Shown here in pieces: positions 1 through 10,061 of a stretch of DNA of 64,000 bases. The stretch is from Simiduia aestuariiviva (GTDB lineage Bacteria; Pseudomonadota; Gammaproteobacteria; Pseudomonadales; Cellvibrionaceae), in the NCBI RefSeq assembly GCF_014192475.1, contig NZ_JACHXZ010000002.1, positions 726,524 to 790,523 of the forward strand, in the 5' to 3' direction. The first letter of the stretch is position 1; every line of letters begins with the position of its first letter. Under the pieces are notes generated by a model. That model did not search any database. It had not been told where the DNA came from and saw nothing but the letters and a program-made list of their open reading frames with translations. The position numbers and the translations under genes are program-made.

Positions 1-863
1 GCCACAATATCTTGGCCGGATGAAATACCTCCCAAAATACCGCCCGCATGGTTGGACAAAAAGCCATCGGGGGTCAATTCATCCCGATGTTCTGTGCCCT
101 TTTGGGCCACACAGGAAAACCCGGCGCCAATCTCTACGCCTTTTACGGCATTAATGCTCATCAGACCGTGGGCCAGATCGGCATCCAAGCGATCAAATAC
201 CGGCTCACCCAATCCCGGCGGAACCCCGTTTGCTACCACCGTGATTTTGGCACCAATGGAGTTGCCCTCTTTGTTCAGCGCCTGCATATAAGCCTCCATT
301 TCAGGCACCTTGCTGGCATCTGGACAAAAAAACGGATTTTGCGGCACCTGCGCCCAATCCACCGTTTCTATGGCAATGGGACCCAATTGTGAAAGGTAGC
401 CGCGCACCTGCACGCCCAACACTTCACGCAAATACTTTTTGGCAATGGCACCCGCCGCCACCCGCATGGCCGTTTCTCGGGCCGAAGAGCGGCCGCCGCC
501 GCGGTAATCGCGTACACCGTATTTATGCATATAGGTGTAGTCCGCGTGCGCAGGTCTGAACTGATCCTTGATATTGGCATAATCTTTGGAGCGTTGATCG
601 GTATTTTCAATCAACAAGCCAATGGGTGTTCCAGTGGTCTTGCCCTCGAATACACCCGACAAAATTTTCACCGCATCGGCCTCCCGCCGCTGCGTGGTAT
701 AACGCGACTGCCCGGGCTTGCGGCGATCGAGCTCCACTTGAATATCGGCTTCATTCAACGGCAGGCCCGGCGGGCATCCGTCCACAATACATCCCAGTGC
801 GAGGCCATGGCTCTCGCCAAAAGTGGTCACAGTAAACAGCTTGCCAAAAGAGTTGCCAGACAT
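1..863 (-). CDS. aroC: Chorismate synthase, 3' end cut by window edge
   Basis: AroC converts 5-enolpyruvylshikimate-3-phosphate to chorismate, the last common step to aromatic amino acids, folate and quinones, using reduced FMN. The visible 287 codons start with [10 protein letters not shown] and a TTFGESHG signature, and carry the family blocks [29 protein letters not shown] and [10 protein letters not shown]. They end inside the conserved [10 protein letters not shown] segment as the frame runs off the left edge, so roughly the last fifth of the protein is missing. The ATG at 863 is the only start that preserves the canonical N-terminus. prmB lies 116 bases upstream on the same strand, the yfcB-aroC order seen in other gammaproteobacteria, so the two may be co-transcribed. 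Confidence 0.97.
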   Translation of the reverse strand, partial: MSGNSFGKLFTVTTFGESHGLALGCIVDGCPPGLPLNEADIQVELDRRKPGQSRYTTQRREADAVKILSGVFEGKTTGTPIGLLIENTDQRSKDYANIKDQFRPAHADYTYMHKYGVRDYRGGGRSSARETAMRVAAGAIAKKYLREVLGVQVRGYLSQLGPIAIETVDWAQVPQNPFFCPDASKVPEMEAYMQALNKEGNSIGAKITVVANGVPPGLGEPVFDRLDADLAHGLMSINAVKGVEIGAGFSCVAQKGTEHRDELTPDGFLSNHAGGILGGISSGQDIV

Positions 864-979
864 AGTGGTCTCAATAATTCTCAGTCATCGCAATAAAGAG
901 CGCGGATTATACGCGAAAACAGTCAATTGTTGCCTAACTACAAAAATTAACGATGCACTGCCACGCGCACCAGCGGCCC

Positions 980-1888
980 TCAGCTGCCGCCAAAGTAGCG
1001 GTCGATCTCTGTACGGGTCAGGGTAAACACGCCATGGCCACCCCGCTCAAATTCAACCCAGGTAAACGGCACCTCTGGGAATGCGGCCTCGAGCGCCACC
1101 CAACTGTTACCCACCTCAACAAACACCTGGCCCTGCGGGCTCAAATGTTGGTGCACCTGCTCTAGAAAGCGGCGCGTGAAGTCCAATCCGTCGTGCCCAG
1201 ACCCCAACCCGATGCTCGGTTCACACAAAAACTCGGGGGGCATAGTGGCCAAATCCTGAGAGTCTACATAGGGCGGATTGCAGACGATGACATCAAATTG
1301 CTGCCCCGCAAGCCCGCTAAAACCATCCGAGAGCACCGTTTGCACCTGCTCCTCTAAGGCGTACCGACTGATATTCGCCTCCGCCACCGAGAGTGCATCC
1401 GGGGAGATATCAGACAGGACCACCGCGGCCTCTGGAAAGGCATGCGCACAGGCAATGCCGATGCAGCCGCTGCCCGTACACATATCCAAAATACGCGTAG
1501 GTTCAGCCAGCAACCAAGGTGAAAAAGCCTGCTCGATTAATTCGCCCATGGGAGATCGCGGCACCAACACGCGCTCATCCACCGCAAAGGCCAAACCTGC
1601 AAACATCGCCTGCCCCGTTAAATAAGCCACGGGGATTCGCTCATTGATCCGTCGCGACAACAATCCAAACAACTTATCTCGCTCCGCCATACTCAAGCGA
1701 CATTCGAGCAGTGAGGGATCTTCGCTCCAATGCATATGCAACACGTGCAGCGCCAATTGAAGACTTTCGTCCCACGCGTTGTCGGTGCCGTGCCCGAAAA
1801 ACACCTCGGCCTTTAACATTTGGCTCGCGCCCCAGCGCACCCAGTCGCGCAGGGTTTGCAGTTCTTCCTTTGGATTGACCTGTGACAC
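980..1888 (-). CDS. prmB: Ribosomal protein L3 N5-glutamine methyltransferase PrmB
   Basis: This 302-residue protein is a class I SAM-dependent methyltransferase that methylates a glutamine of ribosomal protein L3. An N-terminal helical substrate-recognition domain (about residues 1-95) is followed by the Rossmann domain, with a SAM-binding loop [10 protein letters not shown] at 135-144 and the glutamine-methyltransferase motif NPPYVDS at 204-210. The NPPY motif is shared with PrmC, but the N-terminal domain and the position before aroC favour PrmB. The gene diverges from folE: its start at 1888 lies about 160 bases upstream of the folE start, so the region 1889-2046 carries both promoters. 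Confidence 0.93.
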   Translation of the reverse strand: MSQVNPKEELQTLRDWVRWGASQMLKAEVFFGHGTDNAWDESLQLALHVLHMHWSEDPSLLECRLSMAERDKLFGLLSRRINERIPVAYLTGQAMFAGLAFAVDERVLVPRSPMGELIEQAFSPWLLAEPTRILDMCTGSGCIGIACAHAFPEAAVVLSDISPDALSVAEANISRYALEEQVQTVLSDGFSGLAGQQFDVIVCNPPYVDSQDLATMPPEFLCEPSIGLGSGHDGLDFTRRFLEQVHQHLSPQGQVFVEVGNSWVALEAAFPEVPFTWVEFERGGHGVFTLTRTEIDRYFGGS

Positions 1889-2046
1889 GTGAACTCCCCA
1901 TGGATTTTACAGGCGGCTATTGTATTCCCATTGACCACAATGTCGAAAAAAATCATCCAGACTGCACTTGGCCCCGTAAACCACTGGCGCTGAGCAGCAT
2001 AATGGCGATAATACACACCCCGAAACACAGTAAGGACTCAGGTCAA

Positions 2047-2586
2047 ATGAAAGAGCATTTCGCAAGCATTATCTCCGCCATTGGTGAGGACCTGACCCGC
2101 CCGGGCCTAGCAGACACGCCCGAACGCGCGGCTAAAGCCTTCGAGTTTCTAACCCGCGGCTACCAGCAAAAGCTGGATGATGTGGTAAACGACGCTCTGT
2201 TCCCCTCCGACTCCAATGAAATGATCATCGTCAAAGACATCGAGCTCTACTCGATGTGCGAGCATCACATGCTGCCATTTATCGGGCGCGCGCACGTTGC
2301 TTATATCCCTACGGGTAAAGTGCTCGGGCTATCAAAGGTAGCGCGAATCGTCGATATGTTTGCTCGCCGCCTGCAAATTCAAGAGCAGCTAACACTGCAA
2401 ATTGCTGAAACGGTGAAATCGGTTACCGGCGCAGAAGGTGTCGGGGTAATCGTAGAGGCGAAACACATGTGCATGATGATGCGCGGCGTAGAAAAACAAA
2501 ATTCCGTTATGAAAACGTCCGCTATGCTGGGCTCATTTCGCGATGATCCGGCAACCCGCACAGAATTCTTGAGCCTGGTGCGCTAG
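2047..2586 (+). CDS. folE: GTP cyclohydrolase I
   Basis: FolE converts GTP to 7,8-dihydroneopterin triphosphate, the entry to tetrahydrofolate synthesis. The zinc ligands are visible as C71 and H74 in SMCEHH and C142 in HMCMMMRG. Their spacing equals that of the Escherichia coli enzyme (C110, H113, C181), so this 179-residue form lacks the longer N-terminal extension. I chose the ATG at 2047, preceded by AAGGA at 2031-2035. In-frame starts at 1882 and 2002 exist, but the added residues do not resemble the family. The stop shares the tetranucleotide CTAG (2583-2586) with the stop of the convergent DUF4892 gene. Confidence 0.96.
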   Translation: MKEHFASIISAIGEDLTRPGLADTPERAAKAFEFLTRGYQQKLDDVVNDALFPSDSNEMIIVKDIELYSMCEHHMLPFIGRAHVAYIPTGKVLGLSKVARIVDMFARRLQIQEQLTLQIAETVKSVTGAEGVGVIVEAKHMCMMMRGVEKQNSVMKTSAMLGSFRDDPATRTEFLSLVR

Positions 2587-3467
2587 TCGCGCACCAAGTC
2601 TACCCGCACGGGCGTCGAACGGCGCCCCGCTGGTGCCAAACGGCCCACGCTAAAAACACCCAAACTGACGCGCACATTGCGCGCTTTGAGCAGCGCCAAC
2701 ACGGCCGCGGCATGTTCACGGCCCGCGGCTAGATGATCTTGATCAGGCCGATAATCGTGTCCCACAAGCGTAAAACTGCCACCCTCGTCATTCAGGAAAT
2801 TGGCCAGTGCCTGCAACTGCGCAGCGGAAATGACGACACCCTCGCTCGCGGTGAACTGCAATGGAATGGAAAAGTAACCCTGTGATTTCACGGCATTGGC
2901 GATGGATTTAGCGGACGTAACGAGTCGCTCGGTGATCCCCGAGGGGGGCGTCACTTCCTCAAGCTGCGCCATAACGCTGCCATTGCCACGACGCACCACA
3001 TAGACGACCACATACCCTAAGTGTTCACCGTGCTCCACTTCGTATACGCCGTAGAATTGATGTGCATCTAAGCCATAGAGAATGCGTTGATTAAAATGTG
3101 TATTCGCCCAAGCATTACTGGTACCGCACAATAATCCCGTGCAAGAAAATAGCTCGCGGCGACTGGGTAATTGGGTGATTAACGCACGGAAAAAGCCCTG
3201 CTCATCTGCACCACGCGGCAACTCAATGGTTTTACGCGAGACCAAACCACTCACAGTCTCCGCGCCCTGAGTGCGCCACTCGTTGTTTATGCGGCGATAC
3301 ACGCCCAGCATCAACTGGTAATTCTGCTCTTGTACTTCAGATTGATACACAATGCGACTATCGGCGGGCAGCTGCCAATCTATCGCTGCCCCGCTCGGCA
3401 GGGCAACGCCAAAGCCCAGCGCACCCAAGCACCCCAATAGCAGCCTTCGTAGAATCAATTTATTCAC
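2583..3467 (-). CDS. Exported DUF4892 protein with OmpA-like C-terminus
   Basis: This 294-residue protein has an N-terminal signal peptide ([20 protein letters not shown], cleavage probably after SGAA). The first two-thirds match what I know of DUF4892 and include a close pair of cysteines ([12 protein letters not shown]). The last 80 residues ([31 protein letters not shown]) resemble an OmpA/MotB-like peptidoglycan-associating domain. The GTG at 3467 is used because it precedes the signal peptide and lies one base after the stop of the upstream hydrolase; the longer open frame up to 3752 only overlaps that gene. It is the last gene of the gpsA operon. A periplasmic or outer-membrane role is inferred; its biochemical function is unknown. 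Confidence 0.8.
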   Translation of the reverse strand: MNKLILRRLLLGCLGALGFGVALPSGAAIDWQLPADSRIVYQSEVQEQNYQLMLGVYRRINNEWRTQGAETVSGLVSRKTIELPRGADEQGFFRALITQLPSRRELFSCTGLLCGTSNAWANTHFNQRILYGLDAHQFYGVYEVEHGEHLGYVVVYVVRRGNGSVMAQLEEVTPPSGITERLVTSAKSIANAVKSQGYFSIPLQFTASEGVVISAAQLQALANFLNDEGGSFTLVGHDYRPDQDHLAAGREHAAAVLALLKARNVRVSLGVFSVGRLAPAGRRSTPVRVDLVRD

Positions 3468-3468
3468 G

Positions 3469-4389
3469 CTAAGCCCTCTCCATCTGACGATCCAGTGTAA
3501 AACGGGGAACAACTGATAACGCGCCCTTTTTACATTGTTCGCGAATGTGTTGATTAAAAATCTTGGCGACCTCTGTGGCCTGCTGTTCCATGTGTAGATG
3601 ATGACTGCCCACCATGAGCTGCTGGTTAATATTATCGAGTTTTTCCAGCACTTTGTGTAAGCCTGGAAACAACTTTGGCATTCCCTCGCTGGCCAACACC
3701 AATGACGCGGGCATGCTAATAGCGCGCGCAAAGGCAAAGATTTGCTCCGCATTTAATTTAACCATCGACGGCGTTAATAACTTCGGATCGACCCGCCAAG
3801 TGACGCCCCCTTGTACTGGTTTTGAGCCGCGTCCCGCCATTTCCAACGCCGCTTCTTGGCTCAAGGGAAACATGCCCTGTAGACGCACCTGTGCGGCCGC
3901 AGCCAAGTCTGGATACACCGGAAATGTACGCTGCGCATCGCGAGCCAATGCAGACATAGCTTTGCGCATTTGCGCAGGCGCATCGTCGCTATTTATGGGT
4001 TCTGGCAACAGCCCATCGAGCAACAGCAGCTGCTCCACAGACTCGGATTGTGCGGCGGCAAAGAGCGTGGCTATGATGGCCCCACGCGAGTGCCCCAATA
4101 AGCCCACCTGCGTGAGCGATAACGACTTAATCACATCTCCCACATCAATGATGTCATCCCAGAGGTGATAAGGGCTATAGCTGGGCCGGTGATAACTGTG
4201 ACCATGGCCGGCGAGATCGAGCGCAACTACCGTGGCGTCAAGCTGAGGCGCCAGGCGATTAAAACTCGCACAATTATCGAGCCATCCGTGCAGCGCTAAC
4301 AACACCGGCGCGTCGCGCTTGTGCCAAATTCGCGCAGCGAGCGTTCGTTCACCGGACAGTTGAAATAGATGTTCCTGCGGTGCCGTCAT
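3469..4389 (-). CDS. Alpha/beta-fold hydrolase
   Basis: This 306-residue cytoplasmic alpha/beta hydrolase has the oxyanion-loop HGWLDN near residue 34, the nucleophile elbow GHSRGA (Ser near residue 100), an acidic residue in the LLLDG strand region, and a C-terminal histidine in the SHHLHME segment. The motif set suggests an esterase or serine hydrolase like the RutD/MhpC/YbfF group, but the substrate cannot be read. It overlaps sixA upstream by four bases (ATGA), and its TAG is one base from the GTG of the DUF4892 gene, so translational coupling is likely. It is not obviously linked to phospholipid synthesis despite being in the gpsA operon. Confidence 0.88.
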   Translation of the reverse strand: MTAPQEHLFQLSGERTLAARIWHKRDAPVLLALHGWLDNCASFNRLAPQLDATVVALDLAGHGHSYHRPSYSPYHLWDDIIDVGDVIKSLSLTQVGLLGHSRGAIIATLFAAAQSESVEQLLLLDGLLPEPINSDDAPAQMRKAMSALARDAQRTFPVYPDLAAAAQVRLQGMFPLSQEAALEMAGRGSKPVQGGVTWRVDPKLLTPSMVKLNAEQIFAFARAISMPASLVLASEGMPKLFPGLHKVLEKLDNINQQLMVGSHHLHMEQQATEVAKIFNQHIREQCKKGALSVVPRFTLDRQMERA

Positions 4390-4865
4390 AGCTCACTTAA
4401 ATTTGGGGCGTGAATTGCGTGATGATCTGCCAAACCGCGCGCCGCGAGCGGCAGGGTTAGCTCTGCCAAATAGGCTGTACCCATACTGCAGGCCCAGGCG
4501 GCTTCGCCGGTGAAATAGGCAACCAATTCGCTCACTAGCGGCTGATGGCTGACCAATAAAATCTCGCTGCCCTCATCACACAAGCTCAATTGATCCACCA
4601 CCTGCGAAACAGCGGCTTCCGGCATAAGCCAGTCTACCGTCGCAGGTGTGACATCGGGCAACGTAATCAGCGCATCACTCCAGACTGCGGCCGTTTGCTG
4701 CGCGCGAACAAAGGGGCTCACCCAGATATGGGTGGGCGCCATGTGCGCGCCCCACCGACGCGCTTGCGCCTGAACCTGCATACGCCCATGGTGCGTTAGC
4801 TCGCGCTCTGCATCAGTTGCCGCCTGAGCCTGTGCCTCACCGTGACGCAGTACCCAAATCTTCAT
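4386..4865 (-). CDS. sixA: Phosphohistidine phosphatase SixA
   Basis: SixA removes phosphate from phosphohistidine, in E. coli from the HPt domain of ArcB and from the nitrogen phosphotransferase protein NPr. The 159-residue protein begins MKIWVLRHGEA, with the catalytic RHG at residues 7-9, and retains the second histidine in LLVSHQPLVSEL. The length is close to E. coli SixA (161). I chose the ATG at 4865 because RHG must sit near the N-terminus; the longer frame from 4925 adds residues inside the upstream DUF4389 gene. The start is just after the stop of that gene (4867) and the stop overlaps the hydrolase start by four bases. Confidence 0.92.
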   Translation of the reverse strand: MKIWVLRHGEAQAQAATDAERELTHHGRMQVQAQARRWGAHMAPTHIWVSPFVRAQQTAAVWSDALITLPDVTPATVDWLMPEAAVSQVVDQLSLCDEGSEILLVSHQPLVSELVAYFTGEAAWACSMGTAYLAELTLPLAARGLADHHAIHAPNLSEL

Positions 4866-4866
4866 A

Positions 4867-5238
4867 TCAATCTTTGGGCTCATCTGGGAAGGGCCAATCC
4901 GCAAACGGAAAGGGCTTGTCTTCACTGTTGTAGGTCAAGAATTTTAGCGTGTCTGCAATATAGCGAGTGAGACTCGCGCCAAAGGAACGCAAGTTTTCAT
5001 TGTCAGAACCGGTTAAGAGTGCAAATAGAAATTGCAACACTACCACCACGCCAACAACTAAGCTCGCCACTTGCAACACAAAGCCAAACAGGATCATAAA
5101 AAATAAACGTATCCAGTGATCGGGCGAAAGGACATTACCTTTGATCGCTTCAAACTCACCCGTATCTGATGTGGTGCTGCTGGACGACTTAACATTTTCT
5201 GGTGGCATTTTTTCATTGTTAGATTGAGAATCACTCAT
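4867..5238 (-). CDS. DUF4389 membrane protein
   Basis: This 123-residue protein has a polar Ser/Asn-rich N-terminus (about 40 residues), two closely spaced hydrophobic segments ([20 protein letters not shown] and [13 protein letters not shown]) and a C-terminal FPFADWP tail typical of DUF4389 proteins. DUF4389 genes are often found between gpsA and sixA in gammaproteobacteria, as here; their function is not established. The ATG at 5238 is preferred over the adjacent GTG at 5241; it overlaps the end of gpsA by eight bases, which implies coupled translation. Confidence 0.85.
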   Translation of the reverse strand: MSDSQSNNEKMPPENVKSSSSTTSDTGEFEAIKGNVLSPDHWIRLFFMILFGFVLQVASLVVGVVVVLQFLFALLTGSDNENLRSFGASLTRYIADTLKFLTYNSEDKPFPFADWPFPDEPKD

Positions 5239-6304
5239 CACCGGCTCCCATAAATTCTACATCGTGATTTTGCTCGCCCACCATGAGTTTGTGCGCTACC
5301 TCCTCGATGGGCAAACCTTGAAAGATGACCGCATACAAGCCCTTCACAAGCGGCATATACACGTCCATCTCCTGCGCTTTTGCAGCAACGACCTGCAGGG
5401 TATTCACCCCTTCAGCCACCTGTCCCAACTCCGCCACAATATCATCCAATGCCCGCCCTTGCCCTAAGGCGAACCCTACGCGGTAATTGCGCGACAGATC
5501 AGATGTACAGGTCAGAATTAAATCACCCACGCCCGCCAGCCCCAAAAAGGTCATAGGGTTAGCGCCAAGCGTGTTGGCAAGCCGACTCATCTCGGCCAGT
5601 GATCGAGTAATTAGCATGGCATGGGTATTACTTCCCGCACCGAGTGCCGTCGCCATACCGCTGATTATGGCGTAAATGTTTTTCAACGCACCGGCTAACT
5701 CAACACCACGGCGATCGCGGTTGGCATAGACCCGAAAGGTGTCTGAACTCAGCACTGTTTGCACACGTCTTATCAGCGTGCCGCTGTCAGAGGCTATCAC
5801 AGTGCCGGTCTGCTGTTGCTCGATAATTTCCTTCGCGAAATTCGGGCCGCTGAGCACACCGATTGCATGCCCAGGCATCTCCTGTTCGAGAATTTCACTC
5901 ATTAAGGTAAAGCCTTTGCCCTCAATGCCTTTTGTAGTACTTACCAACAAAGCATCGGAGCGCACGAAGGGCTTAATTTTTTGCACTACTTCGCGAAAAC
6001 CGGAACTGGGTACGGACACAAACACTAGCGATGCATCACCCACCGCTTCCGCTAGATCGGAGGTGGCATTGAGCGAGTCAGCAAAGCGGTAGCCGGGTAC
6101 GTAATGGGCATTTTCTCGGTCCCGCTGACACAGTAAGGCGCGATCTTTGTGACGCATCCACAAATAGGTGGGGTGGCCATTGTGGGCACTGATATTGGCA
6201 ACGGCGGTACCAAAACTTCCGCCACCCAATACGGCAACTTTAACCGGTTTCACGGCAGCCTTGGTGGCAATGGACGCTGTGTTGTTTGAATTTTCGTCGC
6301 TCAT
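5231..6304 (-). CDS. gpsA: NAD(P)H-dependent glycerol-3-phosphate dehydrogenase
   Basis: GpsA reduces dihydroxyacetone phosphate to sn-glycerol-3-phosphate for phospholipid synthesis. The 357-residue protein has a 20-residue polar N-terminal extension before the nucleotide-binding strand [14 protein letters not shown] (GGGSFGTA at 27-34). The conserved blocks [34 protein letters not shown] and [12 protein letters not shown] follow. I chose the ATG at 6304; a start at 6373 would add residues with no family likeness. It is the first gene of a five-gene operon whose members overlap or nearly touch. The catabolic partner GlpD is encoded separately at 16234-17874. Confidence 0.95.
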   Translation of the reverse strand: MSDENSNNTASIATKAAVKPVKVAVLGGGSFGTAVANISAHNGHPTYLWMRHKDRALLCQRDRENAHYVPGYRFADSLNATSDLAEAVGDASLVFVSVPSSGFREVVQKIKPFVRSDALLVSTTKGIEGKGFTLMSEILEQEMPGHAIGVLSGPNFAKEIIEQQQTGTVIASDSGTLIRRVQTVLSSDTFRVYANRDRRGVELAGALKNIYAIISGMATALGAGSNTHAMLITRSLAEMSRLANTLGANPMTFLGLAGVGDLILTCTSDLSRNYRVGFALGQGRALDDIVAELGQVAEGVNTLQVVAAKAQEMDVYMPLVKGLYAVIFQGLPIEEVAHKLMVGEQNHDVEFMGAGDE

Positions 6305-6465
6305 GAATTCTGAGATGCTCTGTTGTAGTAATAATTTCCTGCAGCAGCCGGGTTCAAGCGCTGAAAGTGACAAAAACCCTTGTCACTCATTGCGCTCAGC
6401 CACACCCAGCTATTGGGTTGAAGTGTAGGGTAACCACGACCATTTCGATAGCTACAAAACGATAA

Positions 6466-6493
6466 AGGCCACAACCCTCGCGGGCAATGGCCT
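6466..6493 (-). terminator. Possible weak terminator downstream of htpG
   Basis: An interrupted inverted repeat, AGGCCA with TGGCCT enclosing CCC with GGG, lies 23 bases past the htpG stop. On the minus strand the hairpin is followed only by TTTA, so it is a weak intrinsic terminator at best. Confidence 0.35.
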
Positions 6494-6515
6494 CTACCGA
6501 ATAGCCTATGTCGAA

Positions 6516-8438
6516 TTAGTGACTCAATTCGAGCAATAGCTTGTTCAAACGCTGCACATAGAGTGCTGGGTCGTGCGGTTGACCACCCTCAGCCAAGTGC
6601 GCCTGATCGAACAGAACCTGCGCCAGATCCACAAAGCGATCTTCATCCGGCTCTTGATCTAACTTACGCAGCAATGGGTGCTCAGGGTTCATCTCAAAAA
6701 TGGGCTTAGACTCAGGCACGGCTTGGCCAGCCTGCTCCAACAACCGGCGCATCTGCGCCCCCATATCTTGCTCGCTCACCACCAAACACGCTGGCGAATC
6801 CGTTAGGCGATGGGTAACGCGAACCTCCGAAACCTTACCATCTAACGCCTTCTTCACCCGCTCAATTAAATCGGCATGAGCTTTGGCACTTTCTTCTTGC
6901 GCCTTCTTCTCTTCCTCTGAATCAAGTTCACCCAGATCCAGTGCGCCCTTGCCCACATCTTGGAAACTTTTCTCATCAAAGTCGACCAGATGCCCCATCA
7001 ACCACTCATCGATACGGTCAGACAGTAGCAGCACTTCAATGCCTTTCTTGCGGAAAATTTCTAAGTGTGGACTGCTCTTGGCGGTGTTGAAGTTATCCGC
7101 CGCCACATAGTAAATTTTCTTTTGCTCAGGCTTCATGCGCGACACATAGTCTTCCAGCGACTGATCCTGATCGGGTTTATCGGTGTGGGTGGTAGAGAAG
7201 CGCAACAATTTGGCGATTTTTTCGCGGTTGGTGAAATCTTCGGCAGGCCCTTCTTTCAGCACTTGACCAAATTCTTTCCAGAAGGTGGCGTATTTTTCGG
7301 CGTCGCTTTTAGCCATTTTGGCCAGCATATCCAACACGCGCTTGGTCAATGCCGAGCGCATCGCGTCGATATTTGGGTCTTGCTGCAAAATTTCACGGGA
7401 AACGTTCAGTGACAGATCATTGGAATCCACAACGCCTTTAATAAAGCGCAGGTACAGCGGCAAGAACTGCTCTGCATCATCCATAATGAAAGTGCGCTGC
7501 ACGTACAATTTCAAGCCCCGCGCGGCATCACGATTGTACATGTCAAAGGGCGCTTTGGCGGGCACGTACAACAAACTGGTGTAATCCAACTTGCCTTCCA
7601 CCTTGTTGTGGCTCCACACCACGGGGTCGGCGTGATCATGCGATACATGCTTGTAAAATTCTTTGTACTCATCATCAGACACATCCGAACGCGAGCGAGT
7701 CCAAAGCGCGGTCGCCGAGTTGATGGTTTCGTACTCTGGCGCCGCGTCTTTTGCGGGCTTGTCTGACTCGTCGTCGGCCACATCGTAATTGACTTTCTGC
7801 ATAGTCACAGGGATGGAGATGTGGTCGGAATACTTCTTAATGATGGAGCGCAGACGCCAATTGTCGGCGAAGTCTTTTTCGTCGTCTTTCAAGTGCAATA
7901 CGATGGTGGTGCCACGCTGTTCACGCTCGATGTTTTCGACGGTAAATTCCGCTTCGCCGGTGCAGGTCCAATGCACACCTTCACTGGCGGCGGAACCCGC
8001 GCGGCGGGTGAACACTTCCACTTCTTTGGCAACGATAAACGCAGAGTAGAAACCCACGCCAAACTGGCCGATCAGATGTGCATCTTTTTTCTGATCACCG
8101 GTTAGATTCTGGAAAAACTGCGACGTGCCAGACTTGGCAATTGTGCCCAGATTTTCAATCACCTCATCACGGGACATGCCGATGCCATTGTCAGACACGG
8201 TCACTGTGCCCGCTTCTTTATCGAATTCGACCGTCACTTTAAGATCGGAGTCATTCTCAAACAAACTGTCGTTGGAGAGCGCTTCAAAACGCAATTTATC
8301 CACTGCGTCAGAGGCGTTAGATACCAACTCACGTAGAAATATTTCTTTGTTGGAATACAAAGAGTGGATCATCAGGTGCAGTAGCTGCTTAGCTTCCGTC
8401 TGAAATCCGCGGGTCTCTTTTTTGGCTTCAACGCTCAT
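6516..8438 (-). CDS. htpG: Molecular chaperone HtpG (Hsp90)
   Basis: HtpG is the bacterial Hsp90, an ATP-dependent dimeric chaperone acting late in folding. At 640 residues it is close to E. coli HtpG (624). The GHKL ATPase domain is intact: [18 protein letters not shown] with E37, [17 protein letters not shown] and the lid segment [11 protein letters not shown]. The middle domain contains the conserved [10 protein letters not shown] and [14 protein letters not shown] blocks, and the C-terminal dimerisation domain is complete. AGGAG lies about ten bases before the ATG. The gene stands alone behind a sigma-32-type promoter about 120 bases upstream, so heat-shock induction is expected. Confidence 0.98.
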   Translation of the reverse strand: MSVEAKKETRGFQTEAKQLLHLMIHSLYSNKEIFLRELVSNASDAVDKLRFEALSNDSLFENDSDLKVTVEFDKEAGTVTVSDNGIGMSRDEVIENLGTIAKSGTSQFFQNLTGDQKKDAHLIGQFGVGFYSAFIVAKEVEVFTRRAGSAASEGVHWTCTGEAEFTVENIEREQRGTTIVLHLKDDEKDFADNWRLRSIIKKYSDHISIPVTMQKVNYDVADDESDKPAKDAAPEYETINSATALWTRSRSDVSDDEYKEFYKHVSHDHADPVVWSHNKVEGKLDYTSLLYVPAKAPFDMYNRDAARGLKLYVQRTFIMDDAEQFLPLYLRFIKGVVDSNDLSLNVSREILQQDPNIDAMRSALTKRVLDMLAKMAKSDAEKYATFWKEFGQVLKEGPAEDFTNREKIAKLLRFSTTHTDKPDQDQSLEDYVSRMKPEQKKIYYVAADNFNTAKSSPHLEIFRKKGIEVLLLSDRIDEWLMGHLVDFDEKSFQDVGKGALDLGELDSEEEKKAQEESAKAHADLIERVKKALDGKVSEVRVTHRLTDSPACLVVSEQDMGAQMRRLLEQAGQAVPESKPIFEMNPEHPLLRKLDQEPDEDRFVDLAQVLFDQAHLAEGGQPHDPALYVQRLNKLLLELSH

Positions 8439-8555
8439 GCGTGCAAACTCCTGTTATCTCTAGGTGATCAAGTTCAAGTCATACCGGCCGATTCGCGCCT
8501 GTGACAGCTAGCTGCCGGGCTTCAGCGGGTGGCGCACAAGCGCCCTAATGGCAAC

Positions 8556-8584
8556 TAAATGGGGGCGTTTTATGGCATTTCAAG
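8556..8584 (-). promoter_or_regulatory. Sigma-32 heat-shock promoter of htpG
   Basis: On the minus strand the sequence reads CTTGAAA, 13 bases, then CCCCATTTA. This matches the known RpoH consensus (CTTGAA, 13-15 bases, CCCCATNT) at essentially every position. A start about 7 bases past the -10 gives a leader of roughly 110 bases before the htpG ATG, containing a short GGCGC/GCGCC hairpin at 8531-8544. Confidence 0.85.
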
Positions 8585-8621
8585 GAGTTTTTCGGAACGG
8601 AGATGGCTACTTTTTAAGCAG

Positions 8622-9068
8622 CTAATCGCTGAGCAGGAAGTGGGCTCTGGCGCGCGCGATGGACTCACTCGGGTCGGTTTGCCACGCATTGATGCCAATA
8701 TTGACCAGCCTGCGCCCCTGCCGCACAACATCACAACTCACCCAAGTATCGCGCAGCTTGCCTGCACGCACGTAATCGATCGAAAAATCGACAATTTTGG
8801 GCACCTTGAGGGTGTCCATGTGCATCAATAAATGCAGGGCTGCCGCCGTTTCCATACACCCGCCAATAGCACCACCGTGCAGCGCCGGCAAAGTGGGATT
8901 GCCGACATTGCCAGCTGAGGCTGCCATCAGAAAACGCAACCCGTCTGGGTGTTGCTGCGCCTGAATCCCTAACAAACGGGCGTAGGGAATTGCCTGGGTT
9001 AATAGTTCAGGGCGTTGTTGCGCGCGCGCTTGGCGCACCAAATCTGCAAAATCACTGCTTTGGCTCAT
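8622..9068 (-). CDS. PaaI-type hotdog thioesterase
   Basis: This 148-residue protein has the hotdog fold of the PaaI/YdiI-like acyl-CoA thioesterase group: a central helix motif LHGGAIGGCMETAAALHLL, where the H-G-G stretch and the acidic residue of the helix form the usual active-site region, then IDYVRAG and a final beta strand. The substrate acyl group cannot be inferred. It starts inside the end of a second hotdog gene (17-base overlap), so the pair forms one transcription unit. Confidence 0.85.
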   Translation of the reverse strand: MSQSSDFADLVRQARAQQRPELLTQAIPYARLLGIQAQQHPDGLRFLMAASAGNVGNPTLPALHGGAIGGCMETAAALHLLMHMDTLKVPKIVDFSIDYVRAGKLRDTWVSCDVVRQGRRLVNIGINAWQTDPSESIARARAHFLLSD

Positions 9069-9600
9069 GGGCGCCCTCCAAACTATCCATTACACGCGTA
9101 ATCTGCTCCGCCATCTGGGCGGCAATGGCTGCGTCTAAGCGTGAGAAATTGGCGACACAGTGGGCCACGGGATGGTCGCGCGTCTCGTGATATGCCACGC
9201 CACGGGTAAAGATCACCTGATCGGTAACGCGATACACCTCGCCCTCGGCATAGAGCGTTTTCCCAGGTGTGGCCGGGCGCATGTAGTCGATGCGTAAATC
9301 CATGGTTGGACACAATTCAGGTTGCGCCAAGGCGGTCAGCGTTGCGAAGCCACAACAGGTATCAAGCACCGTGGTCAGGACGCCACCGTGAATCACACCT
9401 GTATCGGGATTGCCCACCAAATGCTCTCCATAGGGCAACCGCACACGGACGCATCGGGCATCGACGTGTTCAATGGCCAGGCCCAATTGATGAAAGTGAT
9501 CGCCCTTGTTGGCGCTGACCATTAACTCGAATAAGCGGCGCGCTTTATCGGGTGGAAAACCGGCAATCGTTGCAGCGGGTATTTCGACGTGGGTGGCCAT
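9052..9600 (-). CDS. PaaI-type hotdog thioesterase
   Basis: This 182-residue hotdog protein has the motif GVIHGGVLTTVLDTCCGFATL (HGG followed by an acidic residue five positions later), the DLRIDYMRPATPGKTLYAEG strand pair, and a C-terminal helix extension of about 40 residues. It is similar in layout to its downstream neighbour but clearly diverged, so the two may handle different acyl chains or form a heteromer; that is inference. Its upstream region contains a possible extra open frame that overlaps its first 56 bases. Confidence 0.86.
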   Translation of the reverse strand: MATHVEIPAATIAGFPPDKARRLFELMVSANKGDHFHQLGLAIEHVDARCVRVRLPYGEHLVGNPDTGVIHGGVLTTVLDTCCGFATLTALAQPELCPTMDLRIDYMRPATPGKTLYAEGEVYRVTDQVIFTRGVAYHETRDHPVAHCVANFSRLDAAIAAQMAEQITRVMDSLEGAHEPKQ

Positions 9601-9829
9601 TTAATCCTCTTAACTCAAACAGCTGTTTGACAACATTATAGCCAAGGCACACTTTCACACAGTGGCTAATTCGTTCAACCTGAGCGACCCACTCGTTCAT
9701 ACGCTCAACAGAGGACGCCACCATTGCCAGAATCATGGCCTTGCTGAACAATCCTTGCAGCCAAGGTTGGTCACTTTGTACAGGGTCAGCCACAGGGGCG
9801 TCCACAGGCGCCTCCAGAGGGTCGGGCAC
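9545..9829 (-). CDS. Doubtful small open frame upstream of the thioesterase
   Basis: A 94-codon frame begins at GTG 9829. The first 70 residues look protein-like (Pro/Asp/Val-rich N-terminus, then an amphipathic SKAMILAMVASSVERMNEWV), but the tail is poor and overlaps the thioesterase gene by 56 bases in another frame. The only AAGG before the GTG touches it, so there is no normal ribosome-binding site. It may be a small gene, a decayed gene or chance. Apart from this frame and the regulatory-looking stretch near 9981-10029, I see nothing in the 460-base gap 9601-10061. Confidence 0.25.
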   Translation of the reverse strand: MPDPLEAPVDAPVADPVQSDQPWLQGLFSKAMILAMVASSVERMNEWVAQVERISHCVKVCLGYNVVKQLFELRGLNGHPRRNTRCNDCRFSTR

Positions 9830-9980
9830 CTTGCGCTACTGGATGGGCAAACTGCCACTGACTGACAATTACTCGCTATTTGAAATTCCAGGCACAGTGA
9901 GCCATTTTTTACCCGCCTACCCCAACCTGTAAACGTTGCCACCCTGGCCTTTTTTAGGTCAATATCCCACTGCCTAGTGC

Positions 9981-10029
9981 GACCTTAGCCGCCCCCCAAA
10001 GGTATGGCGACGCTAAACAACGCAAGGTC
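9981..10029. promoter_or_regulatory. Possible operator pair before the symporter operon
   Basis: GACCTT at 9981-9986 and AAGGTC at 10024-10029 form an inverted pair with 43-base spacing just before the DUF4212 gene. The half-sites resemble the first six bases of the motif found in the 3HB locus at 48668-48728 (spacing 55) and 57245-57254. Six-base matches alone are weak. Confidence 0.3.
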
Positions 10030-10061
10030 ATGCTCCAACAATAACAATAGAGGTGAACCCT

